The position numbers were made by a program, and so were the translations under genes. Below are positions 36,320 to 45,168 of a stretch of 64,000 bases of DNA, one piece after another (position 1 is the first letter of the stretch; each line of letters starts with the position of its first letter). Under the pieces are notes generated by a model. The model was not told the DNA's origin, did no database searches, and worked only from the letters and a program-made list of their open reading frames with translations. The DNA is from Natrarchaeobius chitinivorans (GTDB lineage: Archaea > Halobacteriota > Halobacteria > Halobacteriales > Natrialbaceae), in contig NZ_REGA01000002.1 of assembly GCF_003841505.1 (NCBI RefSeq), positions 343,501 through 407,500 on the forward strand. Direction: 5' to 3'.

Positions 36320-37276
36320 ATGACACAGCTCGGTTACACCCTCTCGAGCGAAGAACACGGCCCGAACGAACTCGTCGAGTACGCCCGGCGAGCGGAGGAG
36401 GCCGGCTTCGATTTCGTCTCGATCTCCGATCACTTCCACCCGTGGGTTTCGGCGCAGGGGGAGTCGCCGTTCGTCTGGTCGACCCTCGGCGCGATTGCGA
36501 CCGCGACCGACGATATCGAGGTCGGCGTCGGCGTTACCTGCCCGACGATCCGCATTCACCCGGTCAACGTCGCCCACGCCGTCGCCACCGTCGACGAGAT
36601 GTTCGGCGATCGGTTCACGTTCGGCGTCGGCACCGGCGAGAACCTGAACGAACACGTCACGGGCGAACGCTGGCCGGAACACGACGTCCGCCTCGAGATG
36701 TTAGAGGAGGCGATGGACGTCATGCGAACCCTCTGGACCGGCGAGACGACGAGCCACCGCGGCGAACACTACACCGTCGAGAACGCGCGGCTCTACACGG
36801 TCCCCGACGAGCAGCCGACGACGATCGCGAGCGCCTTTGGCCCACAGACCGCCCGGTGGGCGGCCGATCACAGCGACGGACTCTGGTGTTCGGGGCCGAA
36901 AACGGAACCGGTCGACGCCTACGAGGACGCCGGCGGCGACGGACCCAGGTACACCCAGCTTCACGGCTGTTACGCCGAAACCGAGGACGAGGCGATCGAC
37001 ACCGTCTACGAATACTGGCCCAACGGCTCGATTCCCGGCGAACTCGGCCAGGAGCTGCCGACGCCGGCTCACTTCGAGCAGGCAGCCCAGATGGTCGAAC
37101 GGGAGGATATCGCGGAGTCCGGGACGACCACCGGCCCCGATCCGGAGGCCCACATCGAGAGCATCGAACAGGCCGTCGACGCCGGCTACGATCACGTCTA
37201 CTTCCACCAGGTCGGCCCCCAACAGGAACCGGCCCTCGAGTTCTACGAGGAGGAAGTACTGCCGTCGTTCCGGTGA
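36320..37276 (+). CDS. F420-dependent LLM-class oxidoreductase
   Basis: 318 residues from ATG 36320. Luciferase-like monooxygenase fold: GYTLSSEEHGPNELVEYARR, FDFVSISDHFHPWVSAQGE (about 29-47), VGVGVTCPTIRIHPVNVAHA and FTFGVGTGENLNEHVTGERW. The SDHFHPW motif and overall pattern match the F420-dependent glucose-6-phosphate dehydrogenase-like subgroup. Such enzymes use coenzyme F420, available in haloarchaea. Natural substrate is unknown. The gene stands alone, divergent from the ABC exporter. Confidence 0.88.
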   Translation: MTQLGYTLSSEEHGPNELVEYARRAEEAGFDFVSISDHFHPWVSAQGESPFVWSTLGAIATATDDIEVGVGVTCPTIRIHPVNVAHAVATVDEMFGDRFTFGVGTGENLNEHVTGERWPEHDVRLEMLEEAMDVMRTLWTGETTSHRGEHYTVENARLYTVPDEQPTTIASAFGPQTARWAADHSDGLWCSGPKTEPVDAYEDAGGDGPRYTQLHGCYAETEDEAIDTVYEYWPNGSIPGELGQELPTPAHFEQAAQMVEREDIAESGTTTGPDPEAHIESIEQAVDAGYDHVYFHQVGPQQEPALEFYEEEVLPSFR

Positions 37277-37384
37277 GTCCTCCTCGTCAGTATCGTATCC
37301 CTCGTGGATAGCGAGTTCGGACCGCTGTCGGGGACGCCCACACCGACCCGTGCACTCCCGCATCGAGCCGTACATTTTTTACGA

Positions 37385-37405
37385 TACACGTACGTACACG
37401 TACAC
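37385..37405. promoter_or_regulatory. Repetitive palindromic operator candidate upstream of vapBC
   Basis: Iterated ACGTAC/GTACAC units form an almost continuous palindrome (core TACGTACACGTAC) ending 6 bp before the vapB ATG. Toxin-antitoxin operons are commonly autorepressed by VapB or VapBC binding such inverted repeats, so this is a likely operator overlapping the transcript start. Confidence 0.5.
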
Positions 37406-37410
37406 AGAGT

Positions 37411-37656
37411 ATGGGGACGAAGACGATCTCCCTGGCGGACGATGCGTACGAGCGCCTTCGGGCCGAAAAGCGGGAAAACGAGAGCTTCAGCGACGTCGTA
37501 CGACGATTGACCGAAGGCGTCTCCCTCGAGAAATATCACGGCGCGTTGAACGAAGAGACGGCGAACGATCTCGAGGACGCGATCGCGTGCCGGCGCGAAG
37601 AGCGGACGACCCAACATCGAAACCGGGTCGAAGAGATTGCGGACGCGTTCGAATGA
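37411..37656 (+). CDS. vapB: VapB-type antitoxin
   Basis: 81 residues. The N-terminal about 35 residues (MGTKTISLADDAYERLRAEK, then FSDVVRRL) form a ribbon-helix-helix-like DNA-binding region typical of archaeal VapB antitoxins. The C-terminal charged segment would wrap the toxin. It overlaps the downstream PIN toxin gene by 4 bp (ATGA), the standard arrangement. It neutralises VapC and represses the operon. Confidence 0.85.
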   Translation: MGTKTISLADDAYERLRAEKRENESFSDVVRRLTEGVSLEKYHGALNEETANDLEDAIACRREERTTQHRNRVEEIADAFE

Positions 37657-38042
37657 TCCTCGACACCTCGTTTCTCGTCGACGTTCTCCGCGGGGAGGAA
37701 ACCGTCAAGCAAGCGATTCGGACGGTCGACGAACGTGGAACGGCGCGAGTGAGTTCGGTGACGGTGATGGAACTCTGGGAGGGGATTCACCTCGCGGATC
37801 CGGCAGAGAACCAGCGAGCGATCGTCACAAACGTCCTCGAGGACGTCCGAGAGGTCCCGTTCGACCGGGACTGTGCAACGACCGCTGGCGAAATCAACAC
37901 GAGACTTCATCGCAACGGGACGCCGATCGAGGCTGCTGACGTGATGATCGCCGCGACGGCGCTCGTTCGCGACGTTCCGGTCGTGACGAAAAACGTCGAT
38001 CACTTCGAGCGAATCGACGATCTCGAGATCCTCACCTACTGA
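37653..38042 (+). CDS. vapC: VapC-type PIN-domain toxin ribonuclease
   Basis: 129 residues. PIN acidic residues are in place: Asp in MILDTSFLVDVLRG (residue 4), Glu in VMELWEGI (about 39-42), Asp in AADVMIAATAL (about 95) and the late NVDHFERI. VapC toxins cleave tRNA or rRNA sites in a Mg2+-dependent manner when VapB is lost. The stop codon runs directly into palindromic repeat copy 2. Confidence 0.9.
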   Translation: MILDTSFLVDVLRGEETVKQAIRTVDERGTARVSSVTVMELWEGIHLADPAENQRAIVTNVLEDVREVPFDRDCATTAGEINTRLHRNGTPIEAADVMIAATALVRDVPVVTKNVDHFERIDDLEILTY

Positions 38043-38122
38043 TACGGTTTGCTGTCCGTCAGTTCCGGCGCAACCGCGACCCGGGGACGGGCGCGCCGGA
38101 GAATCGGTACAGGAATCCGTAC
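38042..38122. repeat. Palindromic repeat, copy 2
   Basis: Left arm ATACGGTTTGCTGTCCGTCA then GTTCCGGCGCAACCG; right arm ends with GGTACAGGAATCCGTAC preceded by GCGCGCCGGAGAATC. The arrangement is that of copy 1 with arms of about 35 bp. It begins within the stop codon of vapC and could act as a 3'-end structure. Confidence 0.75.
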
Positions 38123-38252
38123 GAATCCGTCGAGTGTCTCTCGAGTCGATCCACCGACCAGAAGTTTCCGACGCCACGCTGTCTCTTCGAAGAATCCGGA
38201 CGAAATTGGGCGTTTCAATCCATTTTTCTCCTAGTAGACGAATTTACTCGGT

Positions 38253-39251
38253 ATGGAGTACACAACTCTCGGAAACACGGGCACGACGGTCTCCAAACTC
38301 TGTTATGGCACCTGGCGGTTCGGTCGCGACACGGGTGGCGTCGTCGAGACCGACCGCGAGGAGGCCCACGAACTGCTCGATGCGTGCTGGGACAACGGAA
38401 TCAACTTCATCGATACCGCGAACGTCTACGGCGATCCCGACGGTACGAGCGAGACGTGGATCGGGGAGTGGCTCGAGGACTACGATCGGGAGGATTTCGT
38501 CATCGCCTCGAAAGTCTACTTTCCGTTCGACGGCTGGGGCGAACCCCGCCCGAACGACTCCGGACTCGGCCGAAAGCACATTCGGGCACAGATCGAAGGC
38601 ACCCTCGAGCGCCTCGGGACGGACTACCTCGACGTCTACTACATCCACCGCTGGGACGAGGATACGCCGATCCGGGAGACGCTTTCCGAACTGACGCAAC
38701 TCGTCCGCGAAGGAACGGTCCGCTATCTCGGTGCGAGTACGATGGCAGCCTGGCAACTGACCAAGGCGCTGTGGACCAGCGACGTAAACGGCCTCGAGCG
38801 CTTCGACGTCACTCAGCCGAGGGTCAACGCCGCCCAGTACGACGACGTGGCGGACTACCTCGACGTCTGTGCCGATCAGGATCTCGCGGTCTGTCCGTAC
38901 TCTCCGCTCGCGGGCGGATTCCTGACCGGAAAGTACGATCGTGCAGACGACGGCTCGGTGATCGCCCCGGACGGCTCTCGAGGGAGCATCGACGAGGTGT
39001 TCGACGACTGGTACACGAGCGAGCGTGCCTGGAACGTTCTCGAGGCCGTCGAGTCGGTCGCCGACGAGGTCGGCGCGACGCCCGCACAGGTGTCGGTGCG
39101 CTGGCTGATCGATCAGGACCGGTTCACCTGCGTTCCGATCGTCGGCGCGCGGACGCCCGGCCAGCTCGAGGAGAACGTCGGTGCCGTCGAGATCGAACTC
39201 ACCGACGAGCAGTTCGAACGGATCGACGCGGCCCGAAGTGCCGACGACTAA
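38253..39251 (+). CDS. Aldo/keto reductase
   Basis: 332 residues. The catalytic tetrad is visible: Asp54 and Tyr59 in NFIDTANVYG, Lys87 in VIASKVYF and His132 in YYIHRWD. The NADPH-binding C-terminal part has SPLAGGFLTGKY and CVPIVGARTPGQLEENV. The family reduces aldehydes and ketones with NADPH; the YghZ/Kv-beta-like subgroup is closest by pattern. Physiological substrate unknown. Monocistronic, 130 bp after palindromic repeat copy 2. Confidence 0.94.
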   Translation: MEYTTLGNTGTTVSKLCYGTWRFGRDTGGVVETDREEAHELLDACWDNGINFIDTANVYGDPDGTSETWIGEWLEDYDREDFVIASKVYFPFDGWGEPRPNDSGLGRKHIRAQIEGTLERLGTDYLDVYYIHRWDEDTPIRETLSELTQLVREGTVRYLGASTMAAWQLTKALWTSDVNGLERFDVTQPRVNAAQYDDVADYLDVCADQDLAVCPYSPLAGGFLTGKYDRADDGSVIAPDGSRGSIDEVFDDWYTSERAWNVLEAVESVADEVGATPAQVSVRWLIDQDRFTCVPIVGARTPGQLEENVGAVEIELTDEQFERIDAARSADD

Positions 39252-39281
39252 CGCGGCGAATTCCCCCCGACAAATCCGTTT

Positions 39282-39920
39282 TCACGCCGCGTCGTCTATC
39301 GCCTCGCCGATCGCATCGACTTCGAGCGGCTCGTCTACGATATCGCCGTCGACGACGACCGTCGGCGTCCGCTCGACGCCGGCGTTCTCGCCACGTTCCC
39401 AGTCGGCAACCAGGGTCGGATAGTACGTGTCCGCCTCGAGAGCTTCCGAAACGGCTTCCGGCTCCACGTCGACGATTTCGGCGAGCGTCGCAAGCGAGTC
39501 GTCTCCCCAGTCGTCGTGGTCGATCACCCGGTCTTTGTAGTCGAAAAACCGGCCGGCCGGGTCGTCGTCCGTCCGCGTCTCGGCCTGTACGGCCCGCGCG
39601 GCGTTTGCCATCGCGACGGATTCCGCGGCCGCCTCCACGGGAAAGTCGCGATGGCGGTAGGTGATCTCGTCCGGTTCGACGTACGAGGACTCGAGTTCCG
39701 GAAACACGTCTGCCCGAAACTCGTGACAGATCGGACAGCCGAGATCTTCGTAAACGTCGACGGCGACGGTCCCGGAACCGAGCGTCGGTACCGAGAGCTG
39801 GCGGTCGGCGTCGACTCCTTCGAGCCCAGCCGGCCGAGATGCCTCGAGGATCGACGTACAGCCGGCCAGCGCTACCGAGAGTCCTCCCGCTGTCGAGACG
39901 AGAAACGAGCGACGGCGCAT
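39282..39920 (-). CDS. DsbA-like thioredoxin-fold lipoprotein
   Basis: 212 residues. MRRRSFLVSTAGGLSVALAG followed by Cys21 is a Tat-type signal peptide with a lipobox, so the protein is exported folded and lipid-anchored. The thioredoxin-fold active site is CPIC (62-65) in YEDLGCPICHEFRADVFPEL, and VERTPTVVVDG carries the cis-Pro. It probably oxidises or isomerises disulfides outside the membrane. Location 40 bp downstream of the heme synthase gene on the same strand suggests co-expression and a link to cytochrome assembly. Confidence 0.9.
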   Translation of the reverse strand: MRRRSFLVSTAGGLSVALAGCTSILEASRPAGLEGVDADRQLSVPTLGSGTVAVDVYEDLGCPICHEFRADVFPELESSYVEPDEITYRHRDFPVEAAAESVAMANAARAVQAETRTDDDPAGRFFDYKDRVIDHDDWGDDSLATLAEIVDVEPEAVSEALEADTYYPTLVADWERGENAGVERTPTVVVDGDIVDEPLEVDAIGEAIDDAA

Positions 39921-39959
39921 GTCTCGAGGGTACTTCGGCCGGTCGGATAGGGGTGTCGC

Positions 39960-41384
39960 CTACAACAGGAGTGCGTCGACGACGATGATCACGAGCGCAG
40001 CACCGAGAAACGCGTTCGAGGCGTGAAACGCCCGAAACGCCGCGGCTTCGGTCTGCTCGTAGTGAAGCGTGACCGCGGCCCACAGGAAGATACCGCCGAA
40101 GATGGCGACCGTCGCGGCGTAGGCCGCGCCGAGATCGGTGATCCAGGCGAGTCCGACCGTGGCGACGAGCGTCGCGGCGATGTAGTAGACGATGTGCTTT
40201 CGCGTCTCGGTTCCGCCGCGGACGACGGGCATCATCGGGAAGCCGCCGCGGGCGTAGTCGTCCCGGTAAGCCAGCGCGAGGTTGTAAAAGTGTGCTGGCG
40301 TCCAGAGGAATATCACGCCGGCGAGTGCGAGTGCCGGAATCCCGATCTCGTTCGTTACGGCGGCCCAGCCGATGAGCGCCGGGAGTGCCCCCGCGGCACC
40401 GCCGATGACCGTGTTCTGGACCGTATTCGGTTTGAGCAAGAGCGTGTAGACGACGCTGTAAAACAGGATCGCGGCGAGGCCGAGCGCCGCCGCGAGCCTG
40501 TTGATCGTGAGGAAGATTCCGATCGACGCGACGGTCAACGCGAGGCCGAACGCCATCGCGTTCCGAACCGGAATCAGGTCGGTCGCGAGCGGCCGATCCG
40601 CCGTGCGGGACATTCGCTGGTCGACGTCGCGCTCGAGGACGTGGTTGAACGTTCCCGACGCGCCGATCGCGAGGACGCCGCCACCCAGCGTCGCGACGAT
40701 GGTCGGTGCGTCGAGTGCCGGCCCTGCAGCGAGTGCCATCCCGGCCGCGGCGACGAGACAGAGCAGCCACATCAGCCGCGGTTTCATCATCTTGAAGTAC
40801 GCGAACGCGGTGAGTCTGGCTCTGGCGAGGCCGCCCGAGGGAAGCGACCGGGCGTCGGCCGAAACCGACTCACCCTCGAGCGCTTCGGGTTCGGGTGTGG
40901 TGATCGCGTCGTCGTCGCCACCGGTCGTGGCCTCGAGGTCCCACGCGAGCGCGAGGACGACCGTCGCGAAGACGACGACGCCGAGTCCGAGGTGCAATCC
41001 TGGCGTGATCGCTGCTGGACCGAGCGTCGCCGTCGCCGCGCCGATCGCGATCTGAACGCCGTAGAGGGCCGTTCCGCCGAGGATCGCAACGCGGACCCGA
41101 CTCGAAACGTCACCGAGGACGGCGGCCACGGCCGTCAGCGCGACGAGGATCCCGACGACGAGTGCGGTCAGCCGGTGCCCCCAGGCGATCGCGAGTTCGG
41201 TCTGGCTCAGCGGATCGGCCGGCGGATGACAGGTCGGCCACGTCGAACACGCCGAGGCGGCGTCGGTAAGTGACGTCGTCGCACCGACGATCAACAGCAG
41301 GTAGACCCCGAGCGCGGCCGCTGCGAGCAGCCCGGAGAAGCGCCGATGGGTACCGATCGGACGGGGAAACGACTCGGATGCCAC
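39960..41384 (-). CDS. ctaB: Heme synthase fusion: CtaA-like domain plus protoheme IX farnesyltransferase
   Basis: 474 residues. Residues 1-150 resemble one half of heme A synthase (CtaA/COX15): GATTSLTDAASACSTWPTCH, AIAWGHRLTALVVGILV and TPGLHLGLGVVVFATV with the expected His ligands. From about residue 185 the UbiA-type prenyltransferase CtaB follows, with YFKMMKPRLMWLL, the Asp-rich NHVLERDVDQRMSRTADRPL and YRDDYARGGFPMMPV. It makes heme O from heme B, and the CtaA-like half may support heme A formation. Such fusions are known in haloarchaea. The DsbA-like gene follows. Confidence 0.92.
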   Translation of the reverse strand: MASESFPRPIGTHRRFSGLLAAAALGVYLLLIVGATTSLTDAASACSTWPTCHPPADPLSQTELAIAWGHRLTALVVGILVALTAVAAVLGDVSSRVRVAILGGTALYGVQIAIGAATATLGPAAITPGLHLGLGVVVFATVVLALAWDLEATTGGDDDAITTPEPEALEGESVSADARSLPSGGLARARLTAFAYFKMMKPRLMWLLCLVAAAGMALAAGPALDAPTIVATLGGGVLAIGASGTFNHVLERDVDQRMSRTADRPLATDLIPVRNAMAFGLALTVASIGIFLTINRLAAALGLAAILFYSVVYTLLLKPNTVQNTVIGGAAGALPALIGWAAVTNEIGIPALALAGVIFLWTPAHFYNLALAYRDDYARGGFPMMPVVRGGTETRKHIVYYIAATLVATVGLAWITDLGAAYAATVAIFGGIFLWAAVTLHYEQTEAAAFRAFHASNAFLGAALVIIVVDALLL

Positions 41385-41658
41385 GGATATTCTCGTCTAA
41401 ACGCTTCGACTCTGCGTACTTATGATTCCCGCTTTTGGCGGCACTCGAGGCCCATTCGTTCCCGAATCGGTCGTCCATCGCCGAACCCGTTCGGTCGGTG
41501 ACGACGCCGCCGAACCGGTTCGTCGTCGCGTGGCGGTTCCCATCGGTCGAACTCGAGTTGGCACCGATGATCGACGTTACTCGAGTTCGGCCGGAAGCGC
41601 CGGAGCGTTCGATCCGAACGTTCGGCGGCGCTCGACGCTGAATCGGCTCGAGCGTGGA

Positions 41659-42042
41659 TCACATTCCCATGTCTTCTGCGGCCGGCGGTACCGGTAACTC
41701 GTGGGGCGAAACACCGAGCAGTTCCGCCGCGTGGTCGAGCGCCATGTCGAAGCCGTAGTACCGCTCGAGTTCGTCACCGTCCGCCGTCGGCCGGACTTTC
41801 AACATGGCATACCCCTCGCGGTTCTGGGCGATTGCTGCCGTCGTGTGAGCCCGGCTGGTTCTGCTCGCCCCGCGTTCGGCGGCTTCCGCGTCACCGCCGC
41901 GTACATCAGTTTTCGCGTCATCGCCGCGTTCACCGCGTTCCTCGAGTTGGAAGCCAGTCTCGAACGCGAGCACTCGCTCCGTCTCCGTCACGTCGTACGT
42001 CGCTTTGATGCCGTTTTCCTCGGCCGTCCGATCGTCCGTCAT
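41659..42042 (-). CDS. Conserved haloarchaeal hypothetical protein (127 aa)
   Basis: Start chosen at ATG 42042. The N-terminal part has YDVTETERVLAFETGFQLEE, followed by an acidic Ala/Gly linker, then HTTAAIAQNREGYAMLKVRP, LERYYGFDMALDHAAELLGV and SPHELPVPPAAEDMGM. The compact alpha/beta pattern and strong acidity mark a real soluble protein of a haloarchaea-specific family, but I recognise no function. Confidence 0.75.
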   Translation of the reverse strand: MTDDRTAEENGIKATYDVTETERVLAFETGFQLEERGERGDDAKTDVRGGDAEAAERGASRTSRAHTTAAIAQNREGYAMLKVRPTADGDELERYYGFDMALDHAAELLGVSPHELPVPPAAEDMGM

Positions 42043-42131
42043 ACACCGCTTTCGCGTCCGGACCACCGGGAAAGTGTCGATTTTCGTTGCCAGCGATCGA
42101 GACCGACACCGATTTTTCGTCCCACTCTGGA

Positions 42132-43040
42132 GTGAGTGTCGTGCATCGACAGGATCGCGAAACGGACCCGCATCTGGTCGCCACGTTTCGGCTCACGCGG
42201 GCGGTCGCTGCACAGCGACTCGTCGTCTCCGTCGTGGCGTTTTTCGCGTTCGCGTACGGCTTCGGGTACGTCCTCGCCACCAGACGGGGGCGAGCGCTCG
42301 AGCCCATCGTGATCGCCCCGGCCTCTCTCGAGAGCGCCGGACTGTCGGTTCTGGCTGCTATCGTCCTCGTCGGGTTCGTCGTCGTCGCCCACGAGGCGGT
42401 TCACGGGATCGCTATGGCCAGATACGGCGGGAGCCCTCGATACGGAGTCGGCGTGTCGCACTTCCTGCTTCCGGACGCGTACGCCGAAACCGACGGGACG
42501 ACCTACAGTCGACGGGAGATGCTCGCGATCCTGCTCGCTCCGTTCGTGACGATCACGACGGCCGGTCTCGTGGCGATGGCGATCTATCCAACCCCGTTGC
42601 TCCTGGCCCCGCTCGCGGTCAACGCGGCCGGTTCGGTCGGCGACCTCTGGATGGCCGTCACGCTGTGTCGGTATTCCGACGACGTTCGCGTTTCGGGGCT
42701 CCCCGACGGCGGTCAGGGGTTCGGGATCTACGCCTCGAGCGAGCGACCGATCGACCGACACCCCGGCGTATCGATTCTCTCGTCGATGATGACCGGTACG
42801 GTCTGGACCTTCGTCGTCGTCGGGACGAGCGTTCTCGCCGTCGTCCTCCTCTCGCTCGCGTTCGCGTCGGGGAACGTCGTCGTCGGCGATCCGGACGGGT
42901 GGTGGTTCCTCGTCCGCCACGAGGTGCGTGCCGGCGGCGGTGCGATTCTCGAGATCGGAACGCCGTTCGTCGCCGCACTCTCGCTCGGCGGCGGCGTGCT
43001 CTGGACGGTTCTCGTCACCGCCGTTCGCCGGACCGCATAA
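42132..43040 (+). CDS. DUF3267-type membrane zinc metalloprotease
   Basis: About 302 residues if GTG 42132 is used; a GTG at 42141 and a TTG at 42087 are alternatives. HEAVHG in VVVAHEAVHGIAMARYG is the HExxH zinc motif in a membrane helix, and NAAGSVGDLWMAV gives the later Asn/Asp ligand region of DUF3267, as in site-2-protease-like enzymes. About six membrane helices are predicted. Function could be regulated intramembrane proteolysis, but the DUF3267 subgroup has no established substrate. Confidence 0.85.
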   Translation: MSVVHRQDRETDPHLVATFRLTRAVAAQRLVVSVVAFFAFAYGFGYVLATRRGRALEPIVIAPASLESAGLSVLAAIVLVGFVVVAHEAVHGIAMARYGGSPRYGVGVSHFLLPDAYAETDGTTYSRREMLAILLAPFVTITTAGLVAMAIYPTPLLLAPLAVNAAGSVGDLWMAVTLCRYSDDVRVSGLPDGGQGFGIYASSERPIDRHPGVSILSSMMTGTVWTFVVVGTSVLAVVLLSLAFASGNVVVGDPDGWWFLVRHEVRAGGGAILEIGTPFVAALSLGGGVLWTVLVTAVRRTA

Positions 43041-43180
43041 CACGGCCTCTCGGACTGTCGGTACCCCCGCTCGAGTGGCAAACGCGAGACGAAATCGATC
43101 GACGGTCGATACACCCTGCCGGTCGTGAGACGGCGCGACGAAACCGTAACGCTCGAGCGACCGCGAACTCGAGGACGACT

Positions 43181-43456
43181 ATGGGCAAGTGGCTTCAGAG
43201 CGGACGACGACGAGATATCTGCGTCCTCCTCGCCGCGGCGGGCGAACTGCGCGGCCAGCAACTCAAGTCCCGGCTCGAGGCCCACTACGACGATCGACTC
43301 GAGCCGAAGTCGTTCTACGGCTCGCTGTCGGCGCTCGTAGACGCGGGATTCGTCGAGGAGCGAACCGAGGGAATCCACGACGTGTACGCGCTCACCGACG
43401 CCGGCGAGAAGCGGCTGCACGAGCATTACAAGTGGGTACGGGACTGCCTCGAGTAA
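43181..43456 (+). CDS. PadR-like winged-helix regulator
   Basis: 91 residues from ATG 43181. RRRDICVLLAAAGELRGQQL (9-28), SRLEAHYDDRLEPKSFYGSL and VEERTEGIHDVYALTDAGEK match a short PadR-type winged helix with recognition helix PKSFYGSLSALVDAGF. Probably a dimeric transcription factor. Neighbours give no clear regulon. Confidence 0.85.
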   Translation: MGKWLQSGRRRDICVLLAAAGELRGQQLKSRLEAHYDDRLEPKSFYGSLSALVDAGFVEERTEGIHDVYALTDAGEKRLHEHYKWVRDCLE

Positions 43457-43484
43457 TCGAGAAAGCATATGTGATTTCACGCCG

Positions 43485-43811
43485 ATGGATAGACGAACGA
43501 TGGTCCCGCCAGTCTTCTCGCGAGAATCGATCCTCTCGGACGAGCTGAATCCGCTGACCGAAGCGTATCGGGACGCCGTGGTGTACGACGGTGCGAACGC
43601 GGACGACTCCCTCTACGAGGGGCCGATCATCGTCCACGCCAACGGCTGGATCGAACTCGAGGGGAACCGACTCCTCTCGCCGGCCGCTATCCACCACATC
43701 GACGTCTACGACGACGACCTCGAGAGACGAGGGACACGAGGTGGTACCGACAGCCGATCCGGCGACGACGGTACGGGTGGTAGGCGGACGAACCGGTTCA
43801 GTCCGCGGTGA
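43485..43811 (+). CDS. Small acidic hypothetical protein
   Basis: 108 residues; an internal ATG at 43500 is an alternative start. VFSRESILSDELNPLTEAYR and GPIIVHANGWIELEGNRLLS suggest a compact domain, followed by HHIDVYDDDLERR and a low-complexity Gly/Arg/Ser tail. It follows the PadR-like gene by 28 bp and might form an operon with it. Family not recognised. Confidence 0.55.
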   Translation: MDRRTMVPPVFSRESILSDELNPLTEAYRDAVVYDGANADDSLYEGPIIVHANGWIELEGNRLLSPAAIHHIDVYDDDLERRGTRGGTDSRSGDDGTGGRRTNRFSPR

Positions 43812-43869
43812 CCGGAGCCGTCTCGAGTCCGTCCGGGTTTCGCTCTGGAACCCAAGGTGCGCTCCGGCG

Positions 43870-45015
43870 TTACTCCTCGAGCAGCCGATCGCCGATCGTG
43901 TTTCGCAACACCTCGCTCGTTCCCTCATAGATCTCGTTGAGTTTGGCGTCGCGGTAGAATCGTTCGGCCGGGAAGTCTTTCGTGTACCCGTAGCCACCGT
44001 GGATCTGGATCCCCTCGTTGGCGACCTCTCGAGAGACTTCGCTTGCGTACAGTTTGGCCTGGGCGGCTTCCGTGATGTACTCTTCGCCACGTATCTTCCT
44101 GTCTGCGGCCCTGTGCATGAGCATACGGGCAGCCTGGATCTTCGTGTCCATATCCGCGAGCTTGTGTTTGATCGCCTGGAACTCGCCGATCGGCTGGCCG
44201 AACTGCTCGCGCTCGTTCGCGTAGGATCGGGCCTCCTCGAAGGCGGCTCGAGCGATGCCGACGCCGCGGGCCGCGATCGTAATCCGGCCGCCGTTTAGCG
44301 TTTTCAGCGCCTGGACGAACCCGTCGCCCTCCTCGCCCAGCAGTCGGTCTTCGGGAAGCCGAAGGTCGTCGAAGCGGAGTTCCGCGGTCGGACAGCCCTT
44401 GTCGCCAAGTTTCTCCTCCGTCCCCTCGACGACGAACCCGTCGTCCTCCTCGGGCCGAGCGACGAACGACGAGATCCCCCTGTTGCCGGCGTCCGGGTCG
44501 GTCTTTGCGAACAGGACGACGGTGTCGGCGACGGAGCCGTTCGAGATCCAGAGTTTACCGCCGTCGACGACGTACTCGTCACCGTCCCGTTCGGCGGTCG
44601 TCTCCATCGCCGGCACGTCACTCCCCGCACCGGCTTCCGAGAGCGCGAACGCGCCGATATCGTCGCCGGCAGCAAGCGGCGTCAGATACTCCGTTTTCTG
44701 GTGCTCGTCGCCGAACTCGTAGAGCATGTTCCCCGCCAGCGAGATGTGGGCCGCGACGACCGTTCCGAGCCCCCCGGAGCCTCGAGAGATTTCCTCGAGA
44801 CCGATCGCGTAGGAGTGGTAATCGAGTCCGGCACCGCCGTACTCCTCTGGAAAGGGCATCCCGAGCAGGCCGAGTTCGGACATCTCGTCGACGAGATCAC
44901 GGGGAAACTCGTCCTCGTGGTCGATCTCGCCGGCGACTGGAACGATCTCCTCGTCGACGAACTCCGAAACCATCTCCCGAATCTGGGTTTGCTCGGCCGA
45001 GAGCGCAAAGTCCAT
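43870..45015 (-). CDS. Acyl-CoA dehydrogenase
   Basis: 381 residues from ATG 45015. The family patterns are ALSEAGAGSDVPAMETTAER (FAD/substrate region), GGKLWISNGSVADTVVLFAK, RITIAARGVGIARAAFEEAR and IQIHGGYGYTKDFPAERFYR followed by a catalytic-base region LNEIYEGTSEVLRNTI, with Glu in YEGTSE. It oxidises acyl-CoA to enoyl-CoA and passes electrons to ETF, perhaps the one at 5052-6793. The 3-hydroxyacyl-CoA dehydrogenase at 46330 fits beta-oxidation. Confidence 0.95.
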   Translation of the reverse strand: MDFALSAEQTQIREMVSEFVDEEIVPVAGEIDHEDEFPRDLVDEMSELGLLGMPFPEEYGGAGLDYHSYAIGLEEISRGSGGLGTVVAAHISLAGNMLYEFGDEHQKTEYLTPLAAGDDIGAFALSEAGAGSDVPAMETTAERDGDEYVVDGGKLWISNGSVADTVVLFAKTDPDAGNRGISSFVARPEEDDGFVVEGTEEKLGDKGCPTAELRFDDLRLPEDRLLGEEGDGFVQALKTLNGGRITIAARGVGIARAAFEEARSYANEREQFGQPIGEFQAIKHKLADMDTKIQAARMLMHRAADRKIRGEEYITEAAQAKLYASEVSREVANEGIQIHGGYGYTKDFPAERFYRDAKLNEIYEGTSEVLRNTIGDRLLEE

Positions 45016-45168
45016 GCCTACTGTTAGCGTACGATCGGCCTTCACTGTTCGTGTACGGCCGCTCGGTTCAACTCGTTCGGTCGGTCCTGGCCGTTTATGT
45101 CAGGAAGAAGAACATCCAGCCGGGACCGGGGTGTTTTTCCCGTATGCGCTCAAATGGGTTTCCAGTAG

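Noticed and set aside
40023..41273. 416-codon frame opposite the CtaA-CtaB gene
   Set aside because: Extremely Arg/Asp/Glu-rich shadow without hydrophobic core.
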